Below, one piece after another: positions 19,440 to 29,701 of a DNA stretch of 64,000 nt. Location of the stretch: NCBI RefSeq assembly GCF_947500405.1, contig NZ_CANMRY010000001.1:310001-374000 (forward strand), in the 5' to 3' direction. Position 1 is the first letter of the stretch. Each line of letters opens with the position of its first letter. Source of the DNA: an uncultured Maribacter sp. GTDB taxonomy: Bacteria; Bacteroidota; Bacteroidia; Flavobacteriales; Flavobacteriaceae. The notes under the pieces were generated by a model, which made no database searches, was not told the origin of the DNA, and saw only the letters and a list, made by a program, of their open reading frames with translations. The position numbers and the translations under genes were made by a program.

Positions 19440-19601
19440 GAAAACCTATTTTAAAACTGCAATTATAGAATATAAATGCCTATTTAAAATTTGTCATATA
19501 ACACTAAAAATTACTACAACAGATTAATTAATCTTGAACACTAATATTGTTTAATAACTTATTATCTAAATATAAGTCTTAACATATAAATTATTTGAGT
19601 A

Positions 19602-22118
19602 TTAGTTGTTATAAACCTTATATATAGTTTTAGATAAATTTAATATTATCTCCTCTTTTTTAAACTTTAATTCGTCTCCTTCTCCAATGTAAATACTTTG
19701 TAGCACCTCATCTTCATCTAAAGTGATTATTGCAAAAGTGCCTTTAAAATAAATACCTAGAGCTTTATCTATAAAAACCTGGTTTTTAGATTGTGTTATG
19801 ATATACTGATGTACTTTTTTTGAAGGAGTCTTGCTTATAATCTTTAGCCCCTTATAAACTCCATTTTGTTCAAGTTTAAAAACCGACTGTATTGTTGGTT
19901 GTTCTTTCTCATTAAAGGGTTCGTAAACTACTACAAACGGATTTTTCCAAGCTTCACCCTCATTTCGAATAACTAAGGTTGGTGTTGGTAAATTATCATA
20001 TGGTTTAGGAGCCTCAAAGGTGGTAGGTGCTTTTACTTTGGTAAACGTTCTGTTTTCAAAACTAGGTATATATAATTGCATAAAAATATCCCCTTTACTC
20101 AATCTTTTCGTATGAAATGTTGCTTTAACATCTTTTTCATAAGTTTTTGAAGTTTTTACATTCTTGAAAAAATGCCAACCAGGATTTTTATATTGTTTAT
20201 TGCGTTTCCATACATTATTTGCATTTGCCATATATCTCTCAGGTGTTGTTTTAAAATCCATATCTGAATTTTCAAAAACTAGCTTATCACCTATATTGTG
20301 ATATAAATAATCGTGATATTCATTAGGTAATTTAGATTTAGAACGAAATACATCCACATAATATCCTGTAGTTGGCGAGGTTCTAACCAAAGCCAAAGTA
20401 CGCTCTTGGGTAGCTTCTGCTTTATTTCCTCTATCATCTTCAAAACTGGTTTGACTAAACGAATGATATGGAGAGACACCATCGACACCAACTTCGGGCT
20501 CCATTGAAATAAGCTGAACTTTATTGGTACCTAAATTAACCCAGCCGCCTTCACCTTGAGAACTCCCATTTACAATAACAGTATTGTGCGCTGCGAAAAT
20601 TCTAGAATAGTTTTCATGAAGATCTACACCGTAACGATTTCTGCCATTATCTACACCTAGAACTTGTCCTTCACCATACAACTCTATATTCATACCTTCA
20701 GCATGCCCATGCACCATGTGCGCACCACCAACAAAACACATTAAACCATCTTTTGGATTATCTGCGCTACTTAAATTACGTTGTAAAACAATACCTGCGT
20801 GATAGACTCTATCTGTCCTTGATAAGTCTATAGTTGTAGATTCATTATCAAAACTATTATTATACCAAAATAAAGCTTCAGCGCCTTCTCGCTTATATTT
20901 CCCTTTACCAATTGCCCTATTAATAAGTGGTGCAAACTTATCTTGAATTGCAGTTAACCCATCCATTTTAGCTAAAGCATACGCATTTTCGTATGCTACA
21001 TAAGGTACATGCGCATACCTATGTCCATCACCCCAGCGTACAATTTCATTATTAGGATATACAAAATAGTCTAATCGTGGTAGGGCATGTAAAACGTTTG
21101 GATATTTTTCTCCCAATTTCAACGATGGATTGTATTTATTAACAACCAACATTAATCTTGCTAAAATTGATGTCGTATGATTTAAATACTGAGAGGTTTC
21201 TGGCCAGATATCACCTTCATTTTTATAGTTTTTAACCATAATATTTAATGCATCTTGGTTCTCTGTACTCTCTGTTAAAAAATAAGACAACCATTTTTCT
21301 CGCTCAGTTTCATCATCCATAGCTAAAGCATTAAACACCAAACTGGGCGCTTCTAATGCACAATGGTTAGAACCATTTTGCCCATAATTTACCGTGATAT
21401 TTGCATAGGCTTTAAACACATTTTGCGCTTCTTCAAAAGGAAAATTTACTTTTTTGTTTTGAATGATATCAAAAGCTTTTCCTTGTTTTCTTAGATATGG
21501 ATGAATAAAATCATAGATTAACGGAAGTCTATAACCTATGACACGTACTTCTCGAAACCCATCATACGGAAACAACCAACCGCCTCTACCATGCCAATTG
21601 GACACTTTAGATTGCTGTACCGATTTTAAAAATGAGTATAGAATAGTGCTTGCTACGTAGGCATATTTTTCATCTTGGGTTAAATAATACATCTCCCCAC
21701 AATCTAGAGCAACTTGCAAATGCTCTATCAAAAGTTCAGCAGGTTTCCAGTCTTCATCTGTAGCATTATCTAAGTTTTCTTGAACGCCATTTCTTATATG
21801 CGTTGTTTTAAAAAAAGGCGGGAAACCGTTGTTCTTTTTTTTAGACCAATTAAAAGGCAACTTTTTAATATATGTAGCTGGATCTTTATAAAATTGCCCA
21901 ACCTGATAATTGGCTCTTAATTTTATGCTTTCATAAATTTCTTTAGCCCAAGGTTGTATATCTATTTTTTCAAGGATTTGATTGCGCTCACTAGATTTTA
22001 CTAATATAAATGGGCGTTCTAAGGCTTGGGTATACCCCATTGTTTGAGCTAAAAAAATAAAGAAAAACATAACGTATTTATAATTTGAAATCTTATATTT
22101 TAATTTTCTCATATACAT
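19602..22118 (-). CDS. Heparinase II/III-like polysaccharide lyase
   Basis: The 838-residue exported protein has a signal peptide ending near MGYTQALERP. An (alpha/alpha) toroid follows, with a likely active-site asparagine and histidine in NYGQNGSNHCALEAPS (about residue 245) and SQYLNHTTS. The C-terminal beta-sheet region has GGAHMVHGHAEGMNIELYG and NRYGVDLHENYS then AAHNTVIVNG, typical of heparinase II/III proteins. Such lyases cut next to uronic acids and leave 4,5-unsaturated ends. Family PL40, an ulvan lyase from Formosa agariphila, has this general layout, but I cannot assign the CAZy family by eye. It is the last gene of the operon starting at 40162, 80 bases after rhaD. Confidence 0.78.
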   Translation of the reverse strand: MYMRKLKYKISNYKYVMFFFIFLAQTMGYTQALERPFILVKSSERNQILEKIDIQPWAKEIYESIKLRANYQVGQFYKDPATYIKKLPFNWSKKKNNGFPPFFKTTHIRNGVQENLDNATDEDWKPAELLIEHLQVALDCGEMYYLTQDEKYAYVASTILYSFLKSVQQSKVSNWHGRGGWLFPYDGFREVRVIGYRLPLIYDFIHPYLRKQGKAFDIIQNKKVNFPFEEAQNVFKAYANITVNYGQNGSNHCALEAPSLVFNALAMDDETEREKWLSYFLTESTENQDALNIMVKNYKNEGDIWPETSQYLNHTTSILARLMLVVNKYNPSLKLGEKYPNVLHALPRLDYFVYPNNEIVRWGDGHRYAHVPYVAYENAYALAKMDGLTAIQDKFAPLINRAIGKGKYKREGAEALFWYNNSFDNESTTIDLSRTDRVYHAGIVLQRNLSSADNPKDGLMCFVGGAHMVHGHAEGMNIELYGEGQVLGVDNGRNRYGVDLHENYSRIFAAHNTVIVNGSSQGEGGWVNLGTNKVQLISMEPEVGVDGVSPYHSFSQTSFEDDRGNKAEATQERTLALVRTSPTTGYYVDVFRSKSKLPNEYHDYLYHNIGDKLVFENSDMDFKTTPERYMANANNVWKRNKQYKNPGWHFFKNVKTSKTYEKDVKATFHTKRLSKGDIFMQLYIPSFENRTFTKVKAPTTFEAPKPYDNLPTPTLVIRNEGEAWKNPFVVVYEPFNEKEQPTIQSVFKLEQNGVYKGLKIISKTPSKKVHQYIITQSKNQVFIDKALGIYFKGTFAIITLDEDEVLQSIYIGEGDELKFKKEEIILNLSKTIYKVYNN

Positions 22119-22198
22119 TTACGTTTATTCTAAAATTCTACTTTTTTTATTAAAATTTAGTTGCTAGAAAATTACACTATTATTTTTGCGAAGACAAA

Positions 22199-22993
22199 TT
22201 ATATAAATTGCTCTAATTCTTTTAATTGCTCATTAGAAAGCCCTTTGGGTTTATAACCTGCAGACCAACACATCATTAAAAGTTTGGCGCCTTTATTCGC
22301 TACATCTAAAAAATCCCATGCTTTTTCAACATCTGGTGCTGTTGCTGTAGCACCATGCTTTTCCCATAAAGATACATTTCTTTTTTTAAAAGCTTCAATA
22401 GTAACTTTAGCTAAATCTTTAGTGCTGGATAAAGCATAGGGAGTGCAATGAATACCTTTTGGAACAAACACCTTAACCTCAGGACACATCATCCATACTT
22501 GTCTATTTAGCTCTTCTTCATTATCAAATAATTCATGATGACTCAAACATATTAGTTCCAGTGGATGTGTATGAACAACTGCTAAGTTTTCTGGTTGATT
22601 AATTGAATTAAAAAGATGAATGCTTGCATGTGAAATCAACTCGCATGTAGGTGCGAAACCATCTCGTTTACCACCCCAAATTATAGCGTACGCATTTGAT
22701 TGTTCGTTTATCCGAAGAATACAAGAAACGGTTTCAATTTTATCAACTAAATCTCTTAAATAACACCCTGTACCTGTTATATATATTACGAATCCTCCCA
22801 TTCCTTTTGGAAAGTTAAATGGAATTTCTTCTCCTATACCTTGAAGGTCTTCTTTTATAAAAAATGAGGTTACATTCATGGATATATTACCTGCATTTCG
22901 TTCTGCCCATTCACGTTGCCATAAATATCCTGCGACTTTTGATACTTTTTTTAATTCATTCTCAACCTTTAGTGGTAATTTTATAGACTGCAT
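22199..22993 (-). CDS. rhaD: Rhamnulose-1-phosphate aldolase, stand-alone class II type
   Basis: The 264-residue protein follows E. coli RhaD through its length: AERNAGNISMN (residues about 30-40), TGTGCYLRDL, the acid in APTCELISHASIH, the zinc pair in AVVHTHPLELICLSH and the third histidine in LWEKHGATATAPD. It cleaves L-rhamnulose-1-phosphate to dihydroxyacetone phosphate and L-lactaldehyde in the cytoplasm. It lies inside the degradation operon, 15 bases after a sulfatase gene, rather than in the rhamnose operon, and duplicates the aldolase half of the fusion protein. It has no signal peptide, unlike its neighbours. Confidence 0.9.
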   Translation of the reverse strand: MQSIKLPLKVENELKKVSKVAGYLWQREWAERNAGNISMNVTSFFIKEDLQGIGEEIPFNFPKGMGGFVIYITGTGCYLRDLVDKIETVSCILRINEQSNAYAIIWGGKRDGFAPTCELISHASIHLFNSINQPENLAVVHTHPLELICLSHHELFDNEEELNRQVWMMCPEVKVFVPKGIHCTPYALSSTKDLAKVTIEAFKKRNVSLWEKHGATATAPDVEKAWDFLDVANKGAKLLMMCWSAGYKPKGLSNEQLKELEQFI

Positions 22994-23008
22994 AATTGTT
23001 CCTCAAAG

Positions 23009-24433
23009 TTATTTAAGAAAATCTTTTCCCCATTTAACTCGCAATTCTTTAGCGAGTTCCCCAACCGTATCTTGATATTCTGGTTTTTCTGCTAGGTTAT
23101 CTAGCTCTAAAGGGTCTGTTTTATGATTAAATAGCATACGCGCATAGGCAACCCCATCATCTTTAGTCCATTCCGTATAAAACAAATCGCCTTTAATTAA
23201 AGTTACGGCATCTTTAAACTTACTTACCGCCCAGTCTTTCTCTTGCGTTTTACCATCCAAAATTGGCACAAAACTTTGGCCTTCAACTGTATTTGGCGCT
23301 TCTACCCCAACTAATTCAGTTAAACTAGGGTAAATATCAATAAACTCGGTAATAGCATCCGTTTTTGTACCTTGAGTTTTCCCTGGTACTTTTATCATTA
23401 ATGGTGTGTTTAACGCTGTTTCAAAAGTAACGTGCTTACACCATAATTTATGATCTCCTAAATTCCATCCATGATCTCCCCATAAAATAACAATGGTGTC
23501 TTCATCCAATTCTAATCGTTTCAATTCGTCTAAAACTAAACCTATTTGGGCATCAACATAACTCACACAAGCATAATACCCATGAATGAGTTCTTTTGCC
23601 AATGGCTCTGGAACATCTCCTTTTTTGGGAATATTATTATACTGACGCAATTCGCCAAAATTATGAAATGCCTTTTGGGGTGTACTTTTAGGCTGAGTAT
23701 AGCTTTCAGGTAATTCAATTTTACTTCTATCATATAAATCCCAATATTCTTTTGGTGCATTAAATGGCAAATGGGGTTTCATAAAGCCTAGTGCTAGAAA
23801 AAATGGTTCTTTTTTATTCTTTAGCATTCGTAAATCTGCTATACCCTTTTGAGCAATTTTACCATCAAAGTAAGCGGTATCATGAACTTGAGCCATTTCA
23901 TGCGAAATTGCACCCCCTTGAGCTTGACCGGACCCTTCATTTTCTATAACATTCTTTTCAATTTGATAGTTACGAATATTACCTTCTGGAAACCATCTGC
24001 TATTCCAAGCTATACCATCATCTTCATTATTATGGTAAATTTTTCCATTAGAAATAGTTGTATATCCATTTTGTTTTAACAAGTTTGGTAGGGAAATTGC
24101 TTCAGAAACGTCAACATCTGCTCTAGTCATGTAGTTTATAAAACGATGCCTTGTAGGTCTCATTCCAGTTAATAAACTAGCTCTAGAAGCTCCGCATACA
24201 GGAATATTACAATACGCTCTATTAAACACCAAACTTTCACTAGCTAATTTATCTAAGTTTGGAGAATTTATATGATTGGCACCATAAAAATTAAGTTCAG
24301 GTCTTAAATCATCTACGGCTATAAATAAAATATTGGTAGGCTTTTTTTGTTGAGTTGTTGTATCTACTTTCTTCTCTTTACAAGACAAAAAAAATAAAGA
24401 TAAACCTAATACATATATTAGAATTTTATTCAT
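23009..24433 (-). CDS. S1 sulfatase lipoprotein, iduronate-2-sulfatase-like
   Basis: The 474-residue protein has a lipoprotein signal (FFLSCKEKK). The formylglycine site is [12 protein letters not shown] with Cys80; Pro is replaced by Ala, which the maturation motif CxAxR allows. Metal ligands are in IAVDDLRPE (N-terminal Asp pair) and [20 protein letters not shown] (Asp, His, Lys). [18 protein letters not shown] and the overall length resemble bacterial iduronate-2-sulfatase-like enzymes (subfamily S1_7 type), which include ulvan sulfatases. It would remove sulfate from rhamnose or a uronate in the periplasm or at the surface. The exact position is unknown. Confidence 0.88.
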   Translation of the reverse strand: MNKILIYVLGLSLFFLSCKEKKVDTTTQQKKPTNILFIAVDDLRPELNFYGANHINSPNLDKLASESLVFNRAYCNIPVCGASRASLLTGMRPTRHRFINYMTRADVDVSEAISLPNLLKQNGYTTISNGKIYHNNEDDGIAWNSRWFPEGNIRNYQIEKNVIENEGSGQAQGGAISHEMAQVHDTAYFDGKIAQKGIADLRMLKNKKEPFFLALGFMKPHLPFNAPKEYWDLYDRSKIELPESYTQPKSTPQKAFHNFGELRQYNNIPKKGDVPEPLAKELIHGYYACVSYVDAQIGLVLDELKRLELDEDTIVILWGDHGWNLGDHKLWCKHVTFETALNTPLMIKVPGKTQGTKTDAITEFIDIYPSLTELVGVEAPNTVEGQSFVPILDGKTQEKDWAVSKFKDAVTLIKGDLFYTEWTKDDGVAYARMLFNHKTDPLELDNLAEKPEYQDTVGELAKELRVKWGKDFLK

Positions 24434-24444
24434 TTTAAAGGGTT

Positions 24445-25923
24445 TTACCAGTGGTTAATTATTATATAATCGTCTTTATTAAGTGTGTTTTTAATAGAAT
24501 CAGGAATGTTTCGACGTGGTGTATCTTGATCTAGCTTAAATCCTTTTTTTCCTTTTGGGGTAATAATTGGCATATTTCCAATAGATTCGTCTAAAATATC
24601 TCCTTGAGATTTCATCCAGCTAAACATCGCTTCTCTTAAGCTTTCTTTTATAGATTCAAGCTCAGAGGTTTTAGCTAAATTATGTTGTTCAAATGGGTCG
24701 TTTTGTAAATCATATAATTCTTCAAAAGGCTCATCCTTAAATGCATTTGCTCCCCTCTTTAAAAAATAATCTACATTAGGTTTTCCTGTTAAATTTTGCT
24801 CTACAACTTCTAAAGCATTAAAGTTTCTGATATATTTATAACGTTTATTACGAATCATTCTTGATGGGAAAACTTCAGAGTTTAAAATATTTTGATTTGT
24901 TCTAACTCCATAAACATATTGGTTGATTTCAACATTTTTACCTTCTAATAAAGGTAAAAAACTACTACCATCCATATCTTCAGTTGATTTACCTCCTGCA
25001 ATTTCCATAAATGTCGGTAGAACATCTGTATAATGTATCAACTGATTTGACTTTGAGTTTGGCTTGATAACTTTAGGCCAACGTACTACAAAAGGTACTT
25101 TTAATCCGATATCTTTTACTGTAAACTTTCCTGAGACACCATGGTCTGCACTGTAAATAAACAACGTATTTTCGTCTAAATGAGCATCTACAAACTTTAA
25201 CACTTCCTCTATTTGTATGTTATCTTCTTCTATACTTCTATAATATCCTGCTCTAGATTTTAGGTAGTTCACATCATCTTTTTTATGGTTATCAAAAGGA
25301 TAAAACTTGACATCTTCGGCTTTGGGGTTCTCAACATCAAAATACTTACCGTGTGGGTATTTAGATGTAATAAACATGCAAAACGGTTTGGTTGTCGTTT
25401 TAAAATAGGCTTCAATACTATCTAAAGGTATATAATCTCTAGGCACATTTTCTTTAGGAACGGGTTGCCATTCTTTATCCCACTGGTAAACACTAGATGG
25501 TTTTACGTGACTTTTTCCTGCAAGCACCACTTCGTAACCCAGCTTCTTCATTTTTGAAGTGACACTTTCAATCGTTGGTCTAGTAGCCGTGTGATTAGCA
25601 AAACAGCCATTCTTAACTGGGTATTTCCCAGTAAATAATTGCGACCTACTTGGTGCACAAATAGCCTGAGCTGTAAAAGCATTTGTAAACAGCATTCCCT
25701 CTTTTGCCAAGCGATCTACAGCTGACGTGTTTACTTTTTCGTTTCCGTAACAACCATAGTCATATATGTCTTGGTCGTCTGCCAAATAAAAAATAATATT
25801 GGGTTGACTAATATCTATTTTGGTATTTTTAAAGTCATTAGTTTTCTTTGAGGTTTGGGACGTTTTACATCCAAAAAAACTGAATGCAAATGCTCCAAAT
25901 AATATAATAAGATTTCTATACAT
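24445..25923 (-). CDS. S1 sulfatase lipoprotein
   Basis: The 492-residue protein begins with a lipoprotein signal (SFFGCKTSQ). Cys89 in [12 protein letters not shown] is the formylglycine precursor. [12 protein letters not shown] gives the N-terminal metal ligands and [14 protein letters not shown] the second Asp-His pair; GKSHVKPS is the substrate/sulfate-binding lysine-histidine region. The C-terminal domain of about 110 residues begins near [10 protein letters not shown]. It resembles heparan N-sulfatase-like members of S1. It is separated by 136 bases from the next upstream sulfatase gene and 11 from the downstream one. Confidence 0.86.
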   Translation of the reverse strand: MYRNLIILFGAFAFSFFGCKTSQTSKKTNDFKNTKIDISQPNIIFYLADDQDIYDYGCYGNEKVNTSAVDRLAKEGMLFTNAFTAQAICAPSRSQLFTGKYPVKNGCFANHTATRPTIESVTSKMKKLGYEVVLAGKSHVKPSSVYQWDKEWQPVPKENVPRDYIPLDSIEAYFKTTTKPFCMFITSKYPHGKYFDVENPKAEDVKFYPFDNHKKDDVNYLKSRAGYYRSIEEDNIQIEEVLKFVDAHLDENTLFIYSADHGVSGKFTVKDIGLKVPFVVRWPKVIKPNSKSNQLIHYTDVLPTFMEIAGGKSTEDMDGSSFLPLLEGKNVEINQYVYGVRTNQNILNSEVFPSRMIRNKRYKYIRNFNALEVVEQNLTGKPNVDYFLKRGANAFKDEPFEELYDLQNDPFEQHNLAKTSELESIKESLREAMFSWMKSQGDILDESIGNMPIITPKGKKGFKLDQDTPRRNIPDSIKNTLNKDDYIIINHW

Positions 25924-26059
25924 TTTTATTTTCTATAATATGATTTCATTTTTGGTTACTTTTTTTTCATCCTATGAAACGGATTTTACTTTACCTTCTT
26001 AATCAATTAATATAATAAAACTAACTATTACTATAAAAACAAGGGAAGCTTTCATTAAT

Positions 26060-27556
26060 TTATTTCTCCGTACTTGTTCTTGCTTTTTGCTCTACAAAAT
26101 AAGGTTGAAATGTATATTTAGACGCTTCATCCCACTTTACATTTGTAATGGGTAATAATTTCTTTAACTCTTCCATAGTTGCCTTGTGCTCTGGGTTACC
26201 AGCTACGTTTGTCCACTCATTGGGGTCATTACTGTGATCGTACAATTCTTGCGTACCATCTTCATATTGAATATATCTAAACTGGTTAGTTCTTACGGCA
26301 TGATTGTTCATTCCGTAGGTTGTTAAGGCATAAGAATCATTAATACCTTCCTCATTTGTCATCATAGACACTAAGCTTTTTCCCTCATTTCTACTGTAAG
26401 CAGGAAGTCCACTTAATTCTAAAAGCGTTGGGTAAATAGATAGCATCTCTACAGGTGCATTAATCTTTTTCCCTTTTGGCAAACTAGGACCTGCAAATAG
26501 TAAAGGGGCTTTTGTAGCGGTTTCCCAAAGTCCGTGCTTGGCAAACGTTTCTTTTTCGCCTAAACGATACCCGTGATCAGACCATAATACAATTACTGTA
26601 TTGTCAGCATATTTACTACTTTCTAAAGCATCTAAAACACGACCTAACTCATTATCTACAAAACTGACACAAGCTAAATAAGCTTGTACAATTTTTTTCC
26701 AATTGTCTGTTTTTTGAGCCCACTGTGTTGTTGGCATCATTGGTAAATCGTTAATTTGTAAACCAACATTAGGAATATCTGTCAAATCATCAGCTTTATA
26801 TGGTGGTGTTTGAATATCTTCTAAAGGATATAAATCGAACCACTTTTGTGGTACATACAATGGTACATGCACACGTAAAAAACCAAGTCCCATAAAAAAT
26901 GGCTTGTCATAATCTCTTTGTAAACGTTCTGCAACCCAATTTACAGATTGATGGTCGGGCATCAATGAATCTTGCTCTGGAAACGCTCCCCAATCGGTGC
27001 TTGTTCGTCCATGTGTTCCTCTAATTCCTTTTCCAAAACCATCCCAAACAAAACGTTCTTTAGGATAAGGGCCAAAGCCTTTAACACGTCCTCCAGATTC
27101 ATCAAAAAGATTGTCTGGAGCATGAATGTGAAACAACTTACCTATACCCATAGTGTGATAGCCGTTATTCTTAAAATATTCTGGAAGAAAGGTAATATCT
27201 TTTGTTGCTGGATTACCATCTCGACGTACTTCATTATCGGGCGCCATTCCATAAACACCAGTGGTTGATGGCCTTAAACCTGTCATAATTGATGCTCTAG
27301 ATGGGCCACAAAGTGGCGCTTGAACGTGCGCATTTGTAAATGTTACTCCCATTTTTGCTAACCTATCAAAATTTGGTGTTTTTACATTTGAAAAGTTATC
27401 TATGGGGCCAATCATATTGTTTAAATCGTCTACTGCAATAAACAATACGTTGGGTTTTGTTTTTTCAACTGAGCTTGCTTGATTTTGAGAAGATTTATCT
27501 TTACAAGAACTTATTAACAAACTAAAAATAGCTACGAAGTAAACTAGTTTTTTCAT
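26060..27556 (-). CDS. S1 sulfatase lipoprotein, iduronate-2-sulfatase-like
   Basis: A 498-residue lipoprotein (LLISSCKDKSS). Cys83 in LCGPSRASIMTG is the formylglycine site. IAVDDLNNMIG holds the first metal ligands and VLWSDHGYRLGEKETFAKHG the second Asp-His and the active-site lysine and histidine. FLRVHVPLYVPQKWFDLYP matches the iduronate-sulfatase-like group, as in the gene at 23009-24433, although the two are clearly diverged. It follows the toroid protein gene by 22 bases. Specificity cannot be read from the sequence. Confidence 0.88.
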   Translation of the reverse strand: MKKLVYFVAIFSLLISSCKDKSSQNQASSVEKTKPNVLFIAVDDLNNMIGPIDNFSNVKTPNFDRLAKMGVTFTNAHVQAPLCGPSRASIMTGLRPSTTGVYGMAPDNEVRRDGNPATKDITFLPEYFKNNGYHTMGIGKLFHIHAPDNLFDESGGRVKGFGPYPKERFVWDGFGKGIRGTHGRTSTDWGAFPEQDSLMPDHQSVNWVAERLQRDYDKPFFMGLGFLRVHVPLYVPQKWFDLYPLEDIQTPPYKADDLTDIPNVGLQINDLPMMPTTQWAQKTDNWKKIVQAYLACVSFVDNELGRVLDALESSKYADNTVIVLWSDHGYRLGEKETFAKHGLWETATKAPLLFAGPSLPKGKKINAPVEMLSIYPTLLELSGLPAYSRNEGKSLVSMMTNEEGINDSYALTTYGMNNHAVRTNQFRYIQYEDGTQELYDHSNDPNEWTNVAGNPEHKATMEELKKLLPITNVKWDEASKYTFQPYFVEQKARTSTEK

Positions 27557-27578
27557 GGTTATTATTTTATTTGATTTT

Positions 27579-29504
27579 TTATATCACTTGTATTTTTATT
27601 TCTAGAGGCGTATTATCTTTCCTAAATTCTACAGTCAAAGGCAGTACTTCAACTCCAGGAACCATATTAAAGATTCTACTTTTTGGCATGTCTTTTATTT
27701 TAAGTGGTACACTAGCACTTACCTTTACAGTTCCTTTTGGTTTTGCTATGGTAATTTCATTTTCTGATACTTGTGTTGCTTTTTCCCCTGTTGGAGAAAC
27801 GATAGGTAACACAAAAGATGTTGCAGTTTTAATATCTTGATTTGTAGCTGCAATAATTTCTAACGTTTCTTCGGAACATATATAGTTTACTATAAAATCT
27901 GATGCTGTACTTGAAACTGGCTCCTTTGCTTCATTTTTTAGCTGAACATTAGATTCATATTCAATTTTATCATCATCATCTTTAGAACTAAATGTTGCCT
28001 CTAAATCGAACAAATTACTGTACCAAACCTTATCCTTATACGTTTCAATTCTTGGAGTTAAGGCAAAATCTTCTCCTGGTTGTGGCTGCTGATTATAGGC
28101 TTCTAACATTTTATAAATTGCTACGCTGGCCGTACATAGTAAACCTACCTTATTATGAAACAATACTCCAAGTGAAGCTCCTGTAGCTTGTCTTACATCA
28201 TTTCTTTGACTATAGATAGAATCATAAGCAGATACAGTGCCTCTCCAATCGCCTTTGGCAAATAATGATACATCTAATTCTTTAAAATAGGTTTCGCCAT
28301 TAGCTATAGTTCTTGGTAATGGTGTAGATGTATCTATTTTCGGCAAATACTCCCAATGGTCTAGCAAAGTAGCCAATGGTTTTGCATGCGCAAACGTATG
28401 ATGTACACAAGGTTTTATGCCATGAGACACATAATGTGGTCCACCATGTAACAATCCGTTATGTGTACATTGTTTTAAAAGCTCAATATTTTTAAAGGTA
28501 GCTGTACCCAAAGCTGGATTATGATTAGCCATAAAACTAAATGCTGGTTGCATACCGTCACTTGTTCTACTGCCCCAATAGGTCCATTTAAACATACGGT
28601 TTCCAAAACTATTATCTATGCCTCCATCTGGTAAAATAAATTCTAAATGCGCATCTAAAGATTTCTTTAATAATTTTAATAGTCCCTCATCATTTTCTTC
28701 TAGAGCATATAACACTAAATTATTTAAAGATTCTTCTATATTATAGCCTAAATCAATTCCATATAAGCCTTTGGCACTTTTTGCCTTCTTATTTTTTCCT
28801 TGAATTTCTCCAAACAACAACGCATTTGGTTCTGTAAAATAGCTTTTAACTTGCTCTACTAGTATTTTACTTCGTTTTAAATACTCAGGTTTATTTAACA
28901 ACTTCCCAATTAAATTTAGCGCATAAATAGTTGTTGCCCCATAATTGATATTAGAAGCATCTACTTTCGTAAATCTTTTATACACAAAAGCTGTTGCGCT
29001 TTCTAAACGTGCAGTCCATCTTGTTCGAGTTTCATCGTCTAGTAAATCACCATGAAATTTTAAGGCTTCTGCTAAGGCTATGGCCCCAAAAACTGTGGTT
29101 CCATCCCAAGATTTTGGATCCAAATCGTTGGTCCATGCACCATCTTCTCTAGTTACATTTTCACCCCATTCAAAAGCTGCAATACCAGCGTCAAGATATT
29201 TTTTTTCTCCAGTGGCTTTAGCCATGTAAAAAAAAGGATAAACAGCATCCATAACTCTCGCATGTACGGTATCGCAAGCAGGACAATCAAATAGTCCATG
29301 GACTTTAGGGTCTGATGATCTTATGATTTGCGTTTTTATCATGCCATCACACCAATCTTTCAATAAATCAAAAACTAGTTTTCTATATTCAGATGAATGA
29401 AATTCTTTTATCGCTTTGGTACAAGAACTTAATAAACTAGTTGCGGAAAGTGACAGTCCAACACTAGTTATAGTTGACAATTGAATAAAATCTCTTCGCT
29501 TCAT
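27579..29504 (-). CDS. Exported toroid-fold protein of unknown activity, possible lyase
   Basis: The 641-residue protein starts MKRRDFIQLSTITSVGLS, a twin-arginine type signal, followed by a lipobox-like LLSSC. Residues about 40-400 contain repeated helix-pair segments (AFEWGENVTREDGAWTNDL, NINYGATTIYALNL, LNNLVLYALEEND), as in (alpha/alpha)n toroids. A beta-rich C-terminal part of about 200 residues follows. This layout is shared by several lyase and uronyl hydrolase families, and HGGPHYVSHG with VHHTFAHAK are candidate active-site regions. I cannot name the family; ulvan-related PL37 is one possibility. It lies among sulfatase genes, so an action on the same glycan is likely. Confidence 0.6.
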   Translation of the reverse strand: MKRRDFIQLSTITSVGLSLSATSLLSSCTKAIKEFHSSEYRKLVFDLLKDWCDGMIKTQIIRSSDPKVHGLFDCPACDTVHARVMDAVYPFFYMAKATGEKKYLDAGIAAFEWGENVTREDGAWTNDLDPKSWDGTTVFGAIALAEALKFHGDLLDDETRTRWTARLESATAFVYKRFTKVDASNINYGATTIYALNLIGKLLNKPEYLKRSKILVEQVKSYFTEPNALLFGEIQGKNKKAKSAKGLYGIDLGYNIEESLNNLVLYALEENDEGLLKLLKKSLDAHLEFILPDGGIDNSFGNRMFKWTYWGSRTSDGMQPAFSFMANHNPALGTATFKNIELLKQCTHNGLLHGGPHYVSHGIKPCVHHTFAHAKPLATLLDHWEYLPKIDTSTPLPRTIANGETYFKELDVSLFAKGDWRGTVSAYDSIYSQRNDVRQATGASLGVLFHNKVGLLCTASVAIYKMLEAYNQQPQPGEDFALTPRIETYKDKVWYSNLFDLEATFSSKDDDDKIEYESNVQLKNEAKEPVSSTASDFIVNYICSEETLEIIAATNQDIKTATSFVLPIVSPTGEKATQVSENEITIAKPKGTVKVSASVPLKIKDMPKSRIFNMVPGVEVLPLTVEFRKDNTPLEIKIQVI

Positions 29505-29531
29505 CTGAATACGTCTTTTTAGTTTAGTTAT

Positions 29532-29694
29532 TGAAGTGATTTAAACCTTTTCTTTTGCTTAAAAAATGTTACAAATTCACTCACTTTTCGTTTCTTCTTT
29601 TGACCGTAGCTACGGCTATGCTCTTCAAAAAGAGCCTCAATTGAGCAAATTTTTATTCATTTTCAGCTTAAAACAAAAAGTTTAAATCACTTCA
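29532..29694. repeat. Hairpin element with 15-base terminal inverted repeats (MITE-like)
   Basis: TGAAGTGATTTAAAC (29532-29546) is matched exactly by its inverse at 29680-29694. Inside, CTTTTGCTTAAAAAATG faces CATTTTCAGCTTAAAAC, and TTACAAATTCACTC faces GAGCAAATTTTTATT, so almost the whole 163 bases can fold back on itself. The tip carries ACCGTAGCTACGGCTATGCTC. There is no coding frame. It fills most of the gap between a sulfatase gene and the toroid protein gene in the same operon. A REP- or MITE-type mobile repeat is the likeliest explanation; a processing or attenuation structure is the alternative. Confidence 0.65.
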
Positions 29695-29701
29695 TTTAAA
29701 T

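Noticed and set aside
25965..25980. CATCCTATGAAACGG upstream of a sulfatase gene as an eighth CAGGA-type site
   Set aside because: It has TCCTA instead of TCCTG and no TAnnTTTG at the proper distance.
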